The notes under the pieces: generated by a model
What the model saw: only the letters and a program-made list of their open reading frames with translations
What the model was told of the DNA's origin: nothing
The model's database searches: none
Translations under genes and position numbers: made by a program
Assembly (NCBI GenBank): GCA_002842035.1
Contig: PHBP01000007.1
Span: 1-64,000 of the forward strand
Source of the DNA: Candidatus Cloacimonetes bacterium HGW-Cloacimonetes-2
GTDB taxonomy: Bacteria > Cloacimonadota > Cloacimonadia > Cloacimonadales > Cloacimonadaceae
Reading direction: 5' to 3'
DNA: 64,000 nucleotides
Shown: positions 11,488-18,714 of the stretch, piece after piece
How positions within the stretch are numbered: position 1 is the first letter of the stretch
Layout of the letters: the number at the start of each line of letters is the position of its first letter

Positions 11488-11700
11488 ATGAAAGGTAAAG
11501 TGAAGTGGTTCAACAAGAACAAGGGATATGGCTTTATCATCACTGATGATAACAAGGAATACTTTGTTCACTGGAAATCGATCGTAACCAATTCCCCCCG
11601 AGAGCTGAAAGTGCTCGAGCAAGATGAATACGTAACCTTTGACCTGATGGATACTGAAAAGGGTGTGCAGGCTATAAACATCATCAGATCCAATCAATAA
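11488..11700 (+). CDS. Cold-shock domain protein (Csp family)
   Basis: A 70-residue single cold-shock domain that binds single-stranded RNA or DNA as an RNA chaperone. The family features are all present: MKGKVKWFNKNKGYGFI (RNP1 KGYGFI) and EYFVHW in the RNP2 position, where most members have VFVHF or VFVHY. The ATG follows AAAGAGG at normal spacing. It stands alone: 169 bases separate it from the lipoprotein gene and a T-tailed hairpin follows it. The long leader is typical of csp genes, but I cannot assign a cold-box. The conserved but variant RNP2 (Trp for aromatic/His) is probably lineage-specific. Confidence 0.9.
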   Translation: MKGKVKWFNKNKGYGFIITDDNKEYFVHWKSIVTNSPRELKVLEQDEYVTFDLMDTEKGVQAINIIRSNQ

Positions 11701-11712
11701 CTTAACTGAGTA

Positions 11713-11754
11713 AAGCTATAACGGGTGATAGCTTCAGGGCTGCCACCCTTTTTT
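11713..11754 (+). terminator. Terminator with an alternative upstream hairpin, after the csp gene
   Basis: GGGTG (11723-11727) pairs with CACCC (11744-11748), followed by TTTTTT, a plausible rho-independent terminator. A competing hairpin AAGCTAT (11713-11719) with ATAGCTT (11728-11734) encloses the left arm of the terminator stem in its loop. The two structures share bases, so they may be mutually exclusive. It lies between csp and ygiQ. Confidence 0.6.
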
Positions 11755-11770
11755 CTATCCAGAGGATAAT

Positions 11771-13510
11771 ATGCCATTTTTACCGATGAGTCCCCAAGAG
11801 CTCAAAGCCCGCAATTGGTCACAAGCTGATATCATCCTGATCAGCGGTGATGCATATATCGATCATCCCAGCTTTGGCGCAGCCATCATTGGCAGAAGCT
11901 TGGAAGCTGCAGGATTCAAAGTTGCTATCATTGCCCAGCCCGATTGGACTAAAGACGAGGATTTCCTCCGTCTGGGTGCTCCGCGTCTCTTTTTCGGCAT
12001 CACTGCCGGCAATATGGATTCTATGGTAAACCACTACACAGCGCAAAAGAAGATCCGTCACGATGATGCATACAGCCCCGCTGGCGTAGCAGGCAAACGC
12101 CCAGATCGCGCCAGCTTGATCTATACCAACAAGATCAAACAGCTTTTCAAAGGCGTTCCTGTCGTGCTGGGCGGAATAGAGGCTTCCCTCAGGAGGATCT
12201 CCCATTATGACTATTGGAGCGATACCGTCAAAAACAGCATTCTCTCGGATAGCAAAGCTGATCTTCTGGTATATGGAATGGCAGAGCCCACAATCGTGGA
12301 TATTGCCCGTTACCTGGATCAGGGTAAGTCTCTCAAAGAGCTCAAGGACCTGCGTGGATCAGTAGTGTTTGATGATCCAAAGGCAGAGATCAATACTCTG
12401 GATATCCTTCCTGATGCCATCGCCTCCAAAGATAAGCTCATTCATCATCAGCTCTATCGCCGCTTCTTCGAGCGTTTCAATAGCCACACCCTCTACCAGA
12501 TGAACGGTGGCAGATGGATCAGACACAATCCACCGGCTCTACCGCTTACTGAAGCCGCTCTGGATGCCATCTATGCGCTTCCTTTTGAAAACGCTCCCCA
12601 TCCTTTTTATCAAGGCCAGAAGATCCCTGCCTGGGAGCAGATCAAAGACTCGATCACCAGCCATAGAGGCTGCTACGGAGGCTGCAATTTCTGCGCAATC
12701 GGCTTGCATCAGGGTAGAAAGATTCAATCCAGATCAGACAAATCTATCATTAACGAGGCGAAGCGTATGAGCCAAAGGACTACTGGTAATGATAGATTTC
12801 ACGGCAGCATCTCCGATATCGGAGGACCGACCGCTAATATGTATGCCAGTTTCTGCAAGCTTGGCTTTCCCGAAAGCTGCAAACGCAGATCCTGCCTATT
12901 CCCAGAAGTCTGTCCCAATCTGGTCTTCGATCACAAGCTCCAGCTCAAGATGCTCGATGCAGTAAGCAAACTACCCGGAATTCGCCACATCTTCATCTCC
13001 TCAGGAATACGATTTGATATGGCAATCAAGAGCCAGCCCTATATCAAAGCCCTGGCTGAACGCTACACCGGAGGACGGCTAAAGCTTGCTCCCGAACACG
13101 TAGCCCACAAGACCCTTAGCTTGATGGGAAAGCCTGATATTTGGCTCTATGAAGACTTTAGCAAGGAGTTTTTCAAACAGGCAGACAGCTTGGGACTAAA
13201 GCGCCAGATCATCCCATACATCATCATCGGACATCCCGGCACAAGTATGGAAGATGCACAGGAGCTTTCCAACTGGCTCAAAAAGAACCGCATCAAGATC
13301 GAACAAGTGCAGGAATTTACCCCAACACCAATGACCATCTCCACCTGTATGTACTTCACCGGCTTGGATTTCGAAACGGGTAAACCAATCTTCGTGCCAA
13401 AGGGACGCCAGATCAGAGAGCAGAAGAACCTCGCTCTGTGGTGGCAGGATAGCAAGATTCACTCAAAACCCAAAGCATACACCAAGTCTTCTATAAAGCG
13501 CTCCAAATAA
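11771..13510 (+). CDS. YgiQ family radical SAM protein
   Basis: A 579-residue member of the YgiQ/UPF0313 radical SAM family. The radical SAM cluster motif CxxxCxxC is at HRGCYGGCNFCAIG (about residues 300-315). The N-terminal third (ILISGDAYIDHPSFGAAIIGRSLEAAG) is the Rossmann-like segment found before the radical SAM core in this family. After the core come a Cys-rich stretch (SCKRRSCLFPEVCPNL) and the conserved LKLAPEH and QEFTPTPMT motifs. The chemical reaction of the family is not established. E. coli YgiQ is longer, so the C-terminal extension is short here. The ATG follows AGAGGA. The following gap carries repeat copy B. Confidence 0.93.
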   Translation: MPFLPMSPQELKARNWSQADIILISGDAYIDHPSFGAAIIGRSLEAAGFKVAIIAQPDWTKDEDFLRLGAPRLFFGITAGNMDSMVNHYTAQKKIRHDDAYSPAGVAGKRPDRASLIYTNKIKQLFKGVPVVLGGIEASLRRISHYDYWSDTVKNSILSDSKADLLVYGMAEPTIVDIARYLDQGKSLKELKDLRGSVVFDDPKAEINTLDILPDAIASKDKLIHHQLYRRFFERFNSHTLYQMNGGRWIRHNPPALPLTEAALDAIYALPFENAPHPFYQGQKIPAWEQIKDSITSHRGCYGGCNFCAIGLHQGRKIQSRSDKSIINEAKRMSQRTTGNDRFHGSISDIGGPTANMYASFCKLGFPESCKRRSCLFPEVCPNLVFDHKLQLKMLDAVSKLPGIRHIFISSGIRFDMAIKSQPYIKALAERYTGGRLKLAPEHVAHKTLSLMGKPDIWLYEDFSKEFFKQADSLGLKRQIIPYIIIGHPGTSMEDAQELSNWLKKNRIKIEQVQEFTPTPMTISTCMYFTGLDFETGKPIFVPKGRQIREQKNLALWWQDSKIHSKPKAYTKSSIKRSK

Positions 13511-13605
13511 ATCCTTTATCTCCCGAGAAAGAACTCCCCCATCCCCGCTCTTTGGTTGAAACGATGCTAATCACTTGTATCTCAGCTATATGATGCTTGT
13601 TCATA

Positions 13606-13660
13606 CAGGATTCAAGCAGGATACAAGCAGGATAGAGGCAGGATACAAGCATCCAATCAA
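13606..13660 (+). repeat. 11-bp tandem repeat element, copy B
   Basis: The gap 13511-13861 is filled by this composite element. Four perfect-period 11-bp units (CAGGATTCAAG, CAGGATACAAG, CAGGATAGAGG, CAGGATACAAG at 13606, 13617, 13628 and 13639) end in a CATCC-type unit at 13650. About 60 bases upstream is GATGCTAATCACTTG, related to the ATTGCTAAGACATTG flank of copy F. Downstream, 13712-13773 forms an imperfect hairpin (arms around TCTCCCACGATTCTCCC and GGGAGA...TGGGAGA) that is also found after copy D. No gene is seen in the gap. Confidence 0.9.
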
Positions 13661-13801
13661 AGGGAGGGCTGGAGGCTTTACTTAAGCTTCAAGCCAAACT
13701 TCTCAATAATCTCTCCCACGATTCTCCCACAAAGAGGGAGAAAAGTGAGAGTATCCTGGGAGATACCTTTGATGGAGCTTAAGGGAAGCTTAGCTGAACG
13801 C

Positions 13802-13829
13802 TTGCAATTCTGAGGATGGGGATTATACT
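13802..13829 (+). promoter_or_regulatory. Possible promoter of the 13862 gene
   Basis: TTGCAA (13802-13807) and TATACT (13824-13829) are 16 bases apart, about 30 bases before the ATG at 13862; a Shine-Dalgarno GGAG lies between. This is a plausible sigma70-type promoter by position and sequence only. Confidence 0.4.
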
Positions 13830-13861
13830 ATCTAAAAAATTACTATTGGAGACAAACAATA

Positions 13862-14596
13862 ATGAATAAACTCATCCTATTCATCGCAATCAGTCTGATG
13901 GCAAGCCTTATCTATGCTCAGTTCAGCATCGATTTGGAGACTGGAGCAGCTTTCTCGGGGTATAATGATCTTAGGATTCCTAATGATGATTTGTCCAGCG
14001 ATCTCTCTTTGTCTGAAGAGCTGGAATCCCCTGTGGTTTGGGCAAGCCGTGCCAATTTGCACTATCTGATCACCCCCCGTCACGAGGTATCACTATTGGT
14101 TGCTCCGCTGAGAATCAGCCCCTCCGGGACAGTGAATCGTGATATCATATATCAAGGCGAGACCTTCACAGCAGGCGACAAGATAGATGCCAGCTATGTA
14201 TTCAATAGTTACCGTCTGCAATACCTCTACCGTTTTCCAAATCAGAACGGGATAGTAAGGGGACTGGGGCTTAGCCTCAAGCTCCGCGATGCAGAGATCA
14301 GTCTGGAGAATTCCACGACCAAAGCAAGCAAAGACAATACAGGCTTTGTACCATTGATAGGCTTTGAATTTGGCTATGATTTTAGTGACAACACGGAGAT
14401 ATTACTCAAGGGTGAAGCGCTGGCATCAAAGTTTGGACGGGCTGAGGATGTACTGCTGGCTGTAAACTACGATATCAATGATATGTACAGCCTGTATGGC
14501 GGCTACAGGATTCTGGAAGGCGGTGCCGATGTGGACGAAGTCTATACTTTCTCGCTCTTTCATTATACAATGATCGGAGCAAAAGTCCGCTTTTAA
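13862..14596 (+). CDS. Outer-membrane beta-barrel-like protein, unknown role
   Basis: A 244-residue protein with a clear signal peptide (LILFIAISLMASLIYAQ, cleavage before FSID). The mature part alternates polar and hydrophobic residues in strand-length runs ([60 protein letters not shown]) and ends in Phe (AKVRF), the signature of an outer-membrane barrel of 8-10 strands. No named family is recognised. Its stop overlaps the stop of the convergent MATE gene by four bases, and there is no terminator hairpin between them. Confidence 0.75.
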   Translation: MNKLILFIAISLMASLIYAQFSIDLETGAAFSGYNDLRIPNDDLSSDLSLSEELESPVVWASRANLHYLITPRHEVSLLVAPLRISPSGTVNRDIIYQGETFTAGDKIDASYVFNSYRLQYLYRFPNQNGIVRGLGLSLKLRDAEISLENSTTKASKDNTGFVPLIGFEFGYDFSDNTEILLKGEALASKFGRAEDVLLAVNYDINDMYSLYGGYRILEGGADVDEVYTFSLFHYTMIGAKVRF

Positions 14597-15939
14597 TAGG
14601 CTTTTCTCTTCATTCTGCGGAGAATCAGCCAGACCGTAGGACCAGAAAAGGCAACTGTCACTGCGTCTGCCACAGGCATTGCGAAGACCAATCCCTGAAA
14701 TCCGAAGAGCTTGTTTAGCAGAAAGATTGCCGGGATATAGACAATCCCCTGGCGTGAAATGGCTACAATCAGGGATGGGAGAGCTTTTCCCATAGCTTGC
14801 AGACACGCCATAAAGATCATACCAGTTGCGGCAAATGGTATCGCATAGACATAGGCTTTGAGCATTACAGTGCCCGGGGCAACTACCAGCGGATCTTTGA
14901 TGAAGATGCTGATAAGTTGTTCAGGGAAGCTGGCAAAGAGCAGTATTCCAAAAACCGACAAGACCAATGCAATAGCCAGCGATTTCTTGATCACTTCCCG
15001 CATTCTTTTATAGAGCTTTGCACCGTATGTGTAGCCTATTAGGGGCTGTGCTCCGATAGAAAGACCGATAAAGACAAAGATCGGGATCGAGAAGACTCGC
15101 ATACTCACACCCATTGCTGCCACACTGTGATCTCCATAAGCCGAGGCAAGCCTGTATGCTACGGAACTGCCTATACTCATCATAACCTGAGAAAGTGATG
15201 AGGGAACGCCGATCTTGAAGATTTCGGTAAAAATCTGCCATTTCATCCGTATGTAGCGCAGAGCAGGTTTTGCAGGACTATGATCTTGAATATAGTATCT
15301 GCCGTAGTAAAGCACAGCAATCAGATTGCCGATGATAGTAGCAACTGCTGCACCTTTGACACCCATCCCAAAGCCAAAAATAAAGAGCGGATCGAGCAGG
15401 ATGTTTGTCCCGGTGCCTATAATCATACCAATCATCGCCACCCGGGCAGCCCCTTCGGCTCTCAGGAGCTGAGTCATAGCAAAATTGATCATTACTATGG
15501 GGCTACAGGCAAGAATAATGCCCAGATATCCCATTGCGTGGGGATAGCTATCCGGGCTGGCTCCGGTCAGATTGAGGATTTGAGGTAATAATACCAGGCC
15601 TGCAACGCCGACAAATACAGATAAGATCAGGCAACTAGCCAGCGAGGTGGAAGTAGTTGCTTTGGCTTCGTCATAGTTCTTTTGCCCCAATAATCTGGAT
15701 AGATAAGACCCTCCCCCGTTGCCAAAAATGCCTGCTAAAGCCATCTGCAGCATTGATATTGGTAAAGCGATCGTTACCCCTGCTACTTGGTAAGGATCGT
15801 TGAGTTTGCCGATGAAAAAAGTATCAGTGAGATTGTATAGAATCTGCACGACCATACTGAGGATGGTCGGGATTGCCAAGTGGAGGATGGCGCGTGTAAC
15901 AGGCGCGCTTTCCATTATTTGAAGCTTTGATTTATCCAT
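14593..15939 (-). CDS. MATE family efflux transporter
   Basis: A 448-residue inner-membrane protein with about 12 hydrophobic segments arranged as two homologous halves. Family features: the N-terminal PVTRAILHLAIPTILSMVVQILYNLTDTFFIGKL and, in the second half, GVPSSLSQVMMSIGSSVAYRL and GLSIGAQPLIGYTYGA. MATE proteins export organic cations, drugs or metabolites in exchange for Na+ or H+; the substrate cannot be read from sequence. The length matches the family. No good Shine-Dalgarno precedes the ATG, but no better start lies nearby. It is convergent with and overlaps the preceding gene's stop, and stands alone as a transcription unit. Confidence 0.93.
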   Translation of the reverse strand: MDKSKLQIMESAPVTRAILHLAIPTILSMVVQILYNLTDTFFIGKLNDPYQVAGVTIALPISMLQMALAGIFGNGGGSYLSRLLGQKNYDEAKATTSTSLASCLILSVFVGVAGLVLLPQILNLTGASPDSYPHAMGYLGIILACSPIVMINFAMTQLLRAEGAARVAMIGMIIGTGTNILLDPLFIFGFGMGVKGAAVATIIGNLIAVLYYGRYYIQDHSPAKPALRYIRMKWQIFTEIFKIGVPSSLSQVMMSIGSSVAYRLASAYGDHSVAAMGVSMRVFSIPIFVFIGLSIGAQPLIGYTYGAKLYKRMREVIKKSLAIALVLSVFGILLFASFPEQLISIFIKDPLVVAPGTVMLKAYVYAIPFAATGMIFMACLQAMGKALPSLIVAISRQGIVYIPAIFLLNKLFGFQGLVFAMPVADAVTVAFSGPTVWLILRRMKRKAY

Positions 15940-16002
15940 TGATGCCCAGACTAATTTTGAGCTTACTTTGTCAAGCTTACAGTCACTCTACAGAAAAGAA
16001 AA

Positions 16003-16031
16003 GCCATCCCCCGGGATTATCGGAGGATGGC
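16003..16031 (-). terminator. Rho-independent terminator for the 17294-16055 genes
   Basis: On the minus strand GCCATCC (16031-16025) pairs with GGATGGC (16009-16003), followed by TTTTCTTTTC. It lies 23 bases after the stop of the minus-strand barrel gene, as expected for a terminator. Confidence 0.8.
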
Positions 16032-16054
16032 ATAAATCACCAGGATGGGATGCT

Positions 16055-16678
16055 TTATCTGAAATAGTAGTGCAAACCTACCTGCGGGATATACATTATA
16101 ATTTCATCATCGCTGCTAAAGGTAATAGGCAGATCGATGGTAAACTTGAAGTGACGATCCAGGGTAAATTCGAAGCCCGGACCAGCACCGACTGTCCACT
16201 TGTCTGTGTTGACAGTCTCTTCCAATTCAGGTACGCTCTCGTCCAGGACATATTGGTTGTAGCTGCCGGAACTGAGATTGTATCTGCGGGTGAATTGCTT
16301 CTCACGACCGATCTTGTAAGCTCCACCCATCGCTATGAAAAAACGGGTCTTGGGGGATTGATCGAGAATATAGATGTAATTCAAGCCAGCGGTGAGACTG
16401 GTTCGGCGGCCTCTGCGAACATAATCTGCTGTATTGCCGCTAGCTTCCAGCTCGTCTTGCCAGAGAGTTGTGGGGAACTTTACGTCGTTGCTGCCGTAGG
16501 TTGATGCGCCCAGAGTAGCTTGAAGTCCGTGGGTATCACCAATCCAACGCATTACATAACCGCTGCCGGAGCTGGAACCAAATTGGATACCCAGCGACCT
16601 GCTTTCGCGATACTGAGCGCTCAAAGGAAGAGCAGCCAGCAGTATCAGCACAGATAGTACTAGTAATCTTGCTTTCAT
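16055..16678 (-). CDS. Outer-membrane beta-barrel-like protein, unknown role
   Basis: A 207-residue protein with a signal peptide (LLVLSVLILLAALPLSAQ). The mature region consists of short amphipathic strands (LQATLGASTYG, LTAGLNYIYIL, RFFIAMGGAYKIGRE, WTVGAGPGFEFTLDRHFKFTIDLPITF) and ends QVGLHYYFR. The pattern fits a small outer-membrane barrel or an outer-membrane-beta-barrel-domain protein. The Shine-Dalgarno GTGAGG is 6 bases before the ATG. It follows lemA by 16 bases and is closed by a terminator, so both are probably one transcript. Confidence 0.72.
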   Translation of the reverse strand: MKARLLVLSVLILLAALPLSAQYRESRSLGIQFGSSSGSGYVMRWIGDTHGLQATLGASTYGSNDVKFPTTLWQDELEASGNTADYVRRGRRTSLTAGLNYIYILDQSPKTRFFIAMGGAYKIGREKQFTRRYNLSSGSYNQYVLDESVPELEETVNTDKWTVGAGPGFEFTLDRHFKFTIDLPITFSSDDEIIMYIPQVGLHYYFR

Positions 16679-16694
16679 ACAAACCTCACTAAAT

Positions 16695-17294
16695 TTATTC
16701 GAAGTTTACACGAGGTGCTTGAGCAGCAGCCTCATCAGCCTTGAAGAATTCAAAGCTCTTAATATTGAACATACCTGCTATAATGTTATTGGGAAATACG
16801 ATAATGGTCTGGTTGAAACCGGTGACCTGCTCGTTGTATCTCATACGTGCTACACGAATTCGGTTTTCGATGCCTTCAAGCTGGGATTGCAGTTGGAGGA
16901 AGTTTTGATTTGCCTTGAGCTCGGGATATTGCTCCACAACGACCATCAAGCGAGAGAGAGCTGAGCTGAGGCTTTGCTGTTGAGCCTGGAACTGAGCAAA
17001 GGCGTTCGGATCAGTCAGAGCTTCCTCAGGAAGGTTGATCTGACCACCCATACGTGATCTGGCCTCTGTGACAGCAGTAAGAGTCTCTTGTTCGAAGTTG
17101 GCTGCGCCTTTGACCGTCTGTACCAGGTTTGGAACGAGATCAAAACGAGATTGATAGACGTTTTCTACCTCTCCCCATGCACCTGTAACAGCAATTTTAG
17201 ACTTTTGGATGGTATTGTATTTTGAGATCACCGAGCCGGCAATCACTATTACTATCAGTATTATCGCGAGTAGAATTATCAGTCCTTTCTTCAT
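16695..17294 (-). CDS. lemA: LemA family protein
   Basis: A 199-residue LemA protein: one N-terminal membrane helix (LIILLAIILIVIVIAGSVI) followed by a helical, largely alpha-bundle domain outside the membrane. The family landmarks are present: YNTIQKSKIAVTGAWGEVENVYQSRFDLVPNLVQTVKG, then EQETLTAVTEARS, then ENRIRVARMRYNEQVTGFNQTI. The molecular role of LemA is not known; homologues often sit beside TPM-domain or peptidase genes, which are absent here. GGAG stands before the ATG. It shares a transcript with the barrel gene downstream. Confidence 0.94.
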   Translation of the reverse strand: MKKGLIILLAIILIVIVIAGSVISKYNTIQKSKIAVTGAWGEVENVYQSRFDLVPNLVQTVKGAANFEQETLTAVTEARSRMGGQINLPEEALTDPNAFAQFQAQQQSLSSALSRLMVVVEQYPELKANQNFLQLQSQLEGIENRIRVARMRYNEQVTGFNQTIIVFPNNIIAGMFNIKSFEFFKADEAAAQAPRVNFE

Positions 17295-17364
17295 TGTTCA
17301 CATCTCCACGTTTGAATTTTGATCAATGGTAAGACTACTAGTCTAATTGTCCAGCTTTTTTTTG

Positions 17365-18711
17365 TCACTCGATGTTTATTGTGCCAGATGCTGCTTTTAC
17401 CCGATACCGGCTCTTGATATTCTCGTCATTGCTAATCCTGAGATCTTTCCTGTTTGTTTGAATCGAAATGCCTTCGCTAATGTAGATCAAAGCAGAGAAG
17501 TCTTCTGGCAGTGTAACATTCAGATCAACGGTCTCAGCTTGAATATCAATGGGCAATACAACCTGGATGGTAGATAAATCTATAGTGCATTCAAGATCTC
17601 GAGATTTGATCGACAGGCTGCTGCAGCGAGTGCTATCGATGCAGAGATTTGCTCGTGAACTGATCTCGGTAAAGAATCCACTTTGCTTTTGGAGAATAGA
17701 CAGCTTTGAGACATCTCTATCGGAAGTAATGACTGGGCTGTATCGCAACTTACTCCCCGGAGCACCAAAGCCCTGTGAATTGGCAGTGAAACTCGTAGAA
17801 TCCGAGACTAGAACATCCAAAGCTACAGACTGGGCAATAAACTCAAGATTGTAGTACGTGCTATCTTGAAGCAACTCGCTTAGCCTGAGACTGTGCTTTC
17901 TGGTATATGGTGTGGCGAGTGATACTGCAAAAATGATTAGCACAAGAAGGATCAACATAAGTAGCTTCTTCCATCCTGCCAGTCTGCCTGGTGGAGTAAT
18001 ATGTCTGGCTTCGTCTGGCTTGACTATCATAAAGAGGAAGTAGCTGATTAGGTAAACGAGTGCCCCAGCCCATATTACATCACTCAGGAAATGCCCACCC
18101 TGAGCCATCCTGGCAAGTCCGATCAGACTACCATAGATTGCCGCGCCGGTCATCACAATTGCCGAGACTAATTTCTTTCTTTTTCTGATCACCAGAGCCA
18201 AAGCAAAAAAGTAATAGCCCATTGTAGCATGCCCGCAAGGGAATGACTTGCCGTCGCTTTCCGGATCTATCTGGAGAGGGCGTTCATACTGCTCTGATCC
18301 GCCATACTGCACCAGTTCCCGAGGTCTTGGTCTCCCCCATTGATCTTTTAAGATAGTGTTTACTATCAATCCCGGGCCAATTGCCAAGCACAATACAAGG
18401 TAAACGTAAGTGCGTCTGTTTAGGGTTAATCTGGGCTTGCTATAACTTAAGATGTAAGCCACTAGTGATCCTATAACAAGCAAGAGAGCAGGAATGTTTC
18501 CCCAGTGATACAGAATACTATACAGGGGATAATCACCCAGTTTCCACTCTCCAGTCCTGTAGAAATAGCTCTGAACCACTATATCCAGATCAGAGAGCCA
18601 GAAGAGCAAAGTAGAAGCCAGTAACACCAATAGTGGTATCAGTAGGTCAGGAGTAAAATGGAAATGACGACGCATAGGCGCCGTCATTTCTCTATTATTG
18701 TTTTGTGACAT
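17365..18711 (-). CDS. PAP2 superfamily phosphatase with an extra C-terminal beta-rich domain
   Basis: A 448-residue protein. The N-terminal half is a six-helix PAP2 membrane phosphatase with all three active-site motifs: KDQWGRPRP, FPCGHATMG (Cys where PSGH has Ser) and ARMAQGGHFLSD. Such enzymes dephosphorylate lipid phosphates such as undecaprenyl diphosphate, phosphatidylglycerol phosphate or lipid A. After the last helix (about 245-265) comes a roughly 180-residue beta-rich region (LSILQKQSGFFTEISS, LSIKSRDLECTIDLSTIQVV, SGTINIE) that looks like a DUF4097-type toast-rack fold on the periplasmic side; this is inferred. The gene starts 3 bases after the rpsA stop, so translation is probably coupled. 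The 70-base stretch before lemA has no clear terminator. Confidence 0.85.
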   Translation of the reverse strand: MSQNNNREMTAPMRRHFHFTPDLLIPLLVLLASTLLFWLSDLDIVVQSYFYRTGEWKLGDYPLYSILYHWGNIPALLLVIGSLVAYILSYSKPRLTLNRRTYVYLVLCLAIGPGLIVNTILKDQWGRPRPRELVQYGGSEQYERPLQIDPESDGKSFPCGHATMGYYFFALALVIRKRKKLVSAIVMTGAAIYGSLIGLARMAQGGHFLSDVIWAGALVYLISYFLFMIVKPDEARHITPPGRLAGWKKLLMLILLVLIIFAVSLATPYTRKHSLRLSELLQDSTYYNLEFIAQSVALDVLVSDSTSFTANSQGFGAPGSKLRYSPVITSDRDVSKLSILQKQSGFFTEISSRANLCIDSTRCSSLSIKSRDLECTIDLSTIQVVLPIDIQAETVDLNVTLPEDFSALIYISEGISIQTNRKDLRISNDENIKSRYRVKAASGTINIE

Positions 18712-18714
18712 TAG

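Noticed and set aside
13606-13660. CRISPR array
   Set aside because: Units are only 11 bp, with no spacers between them, and no cas gene is nearby.
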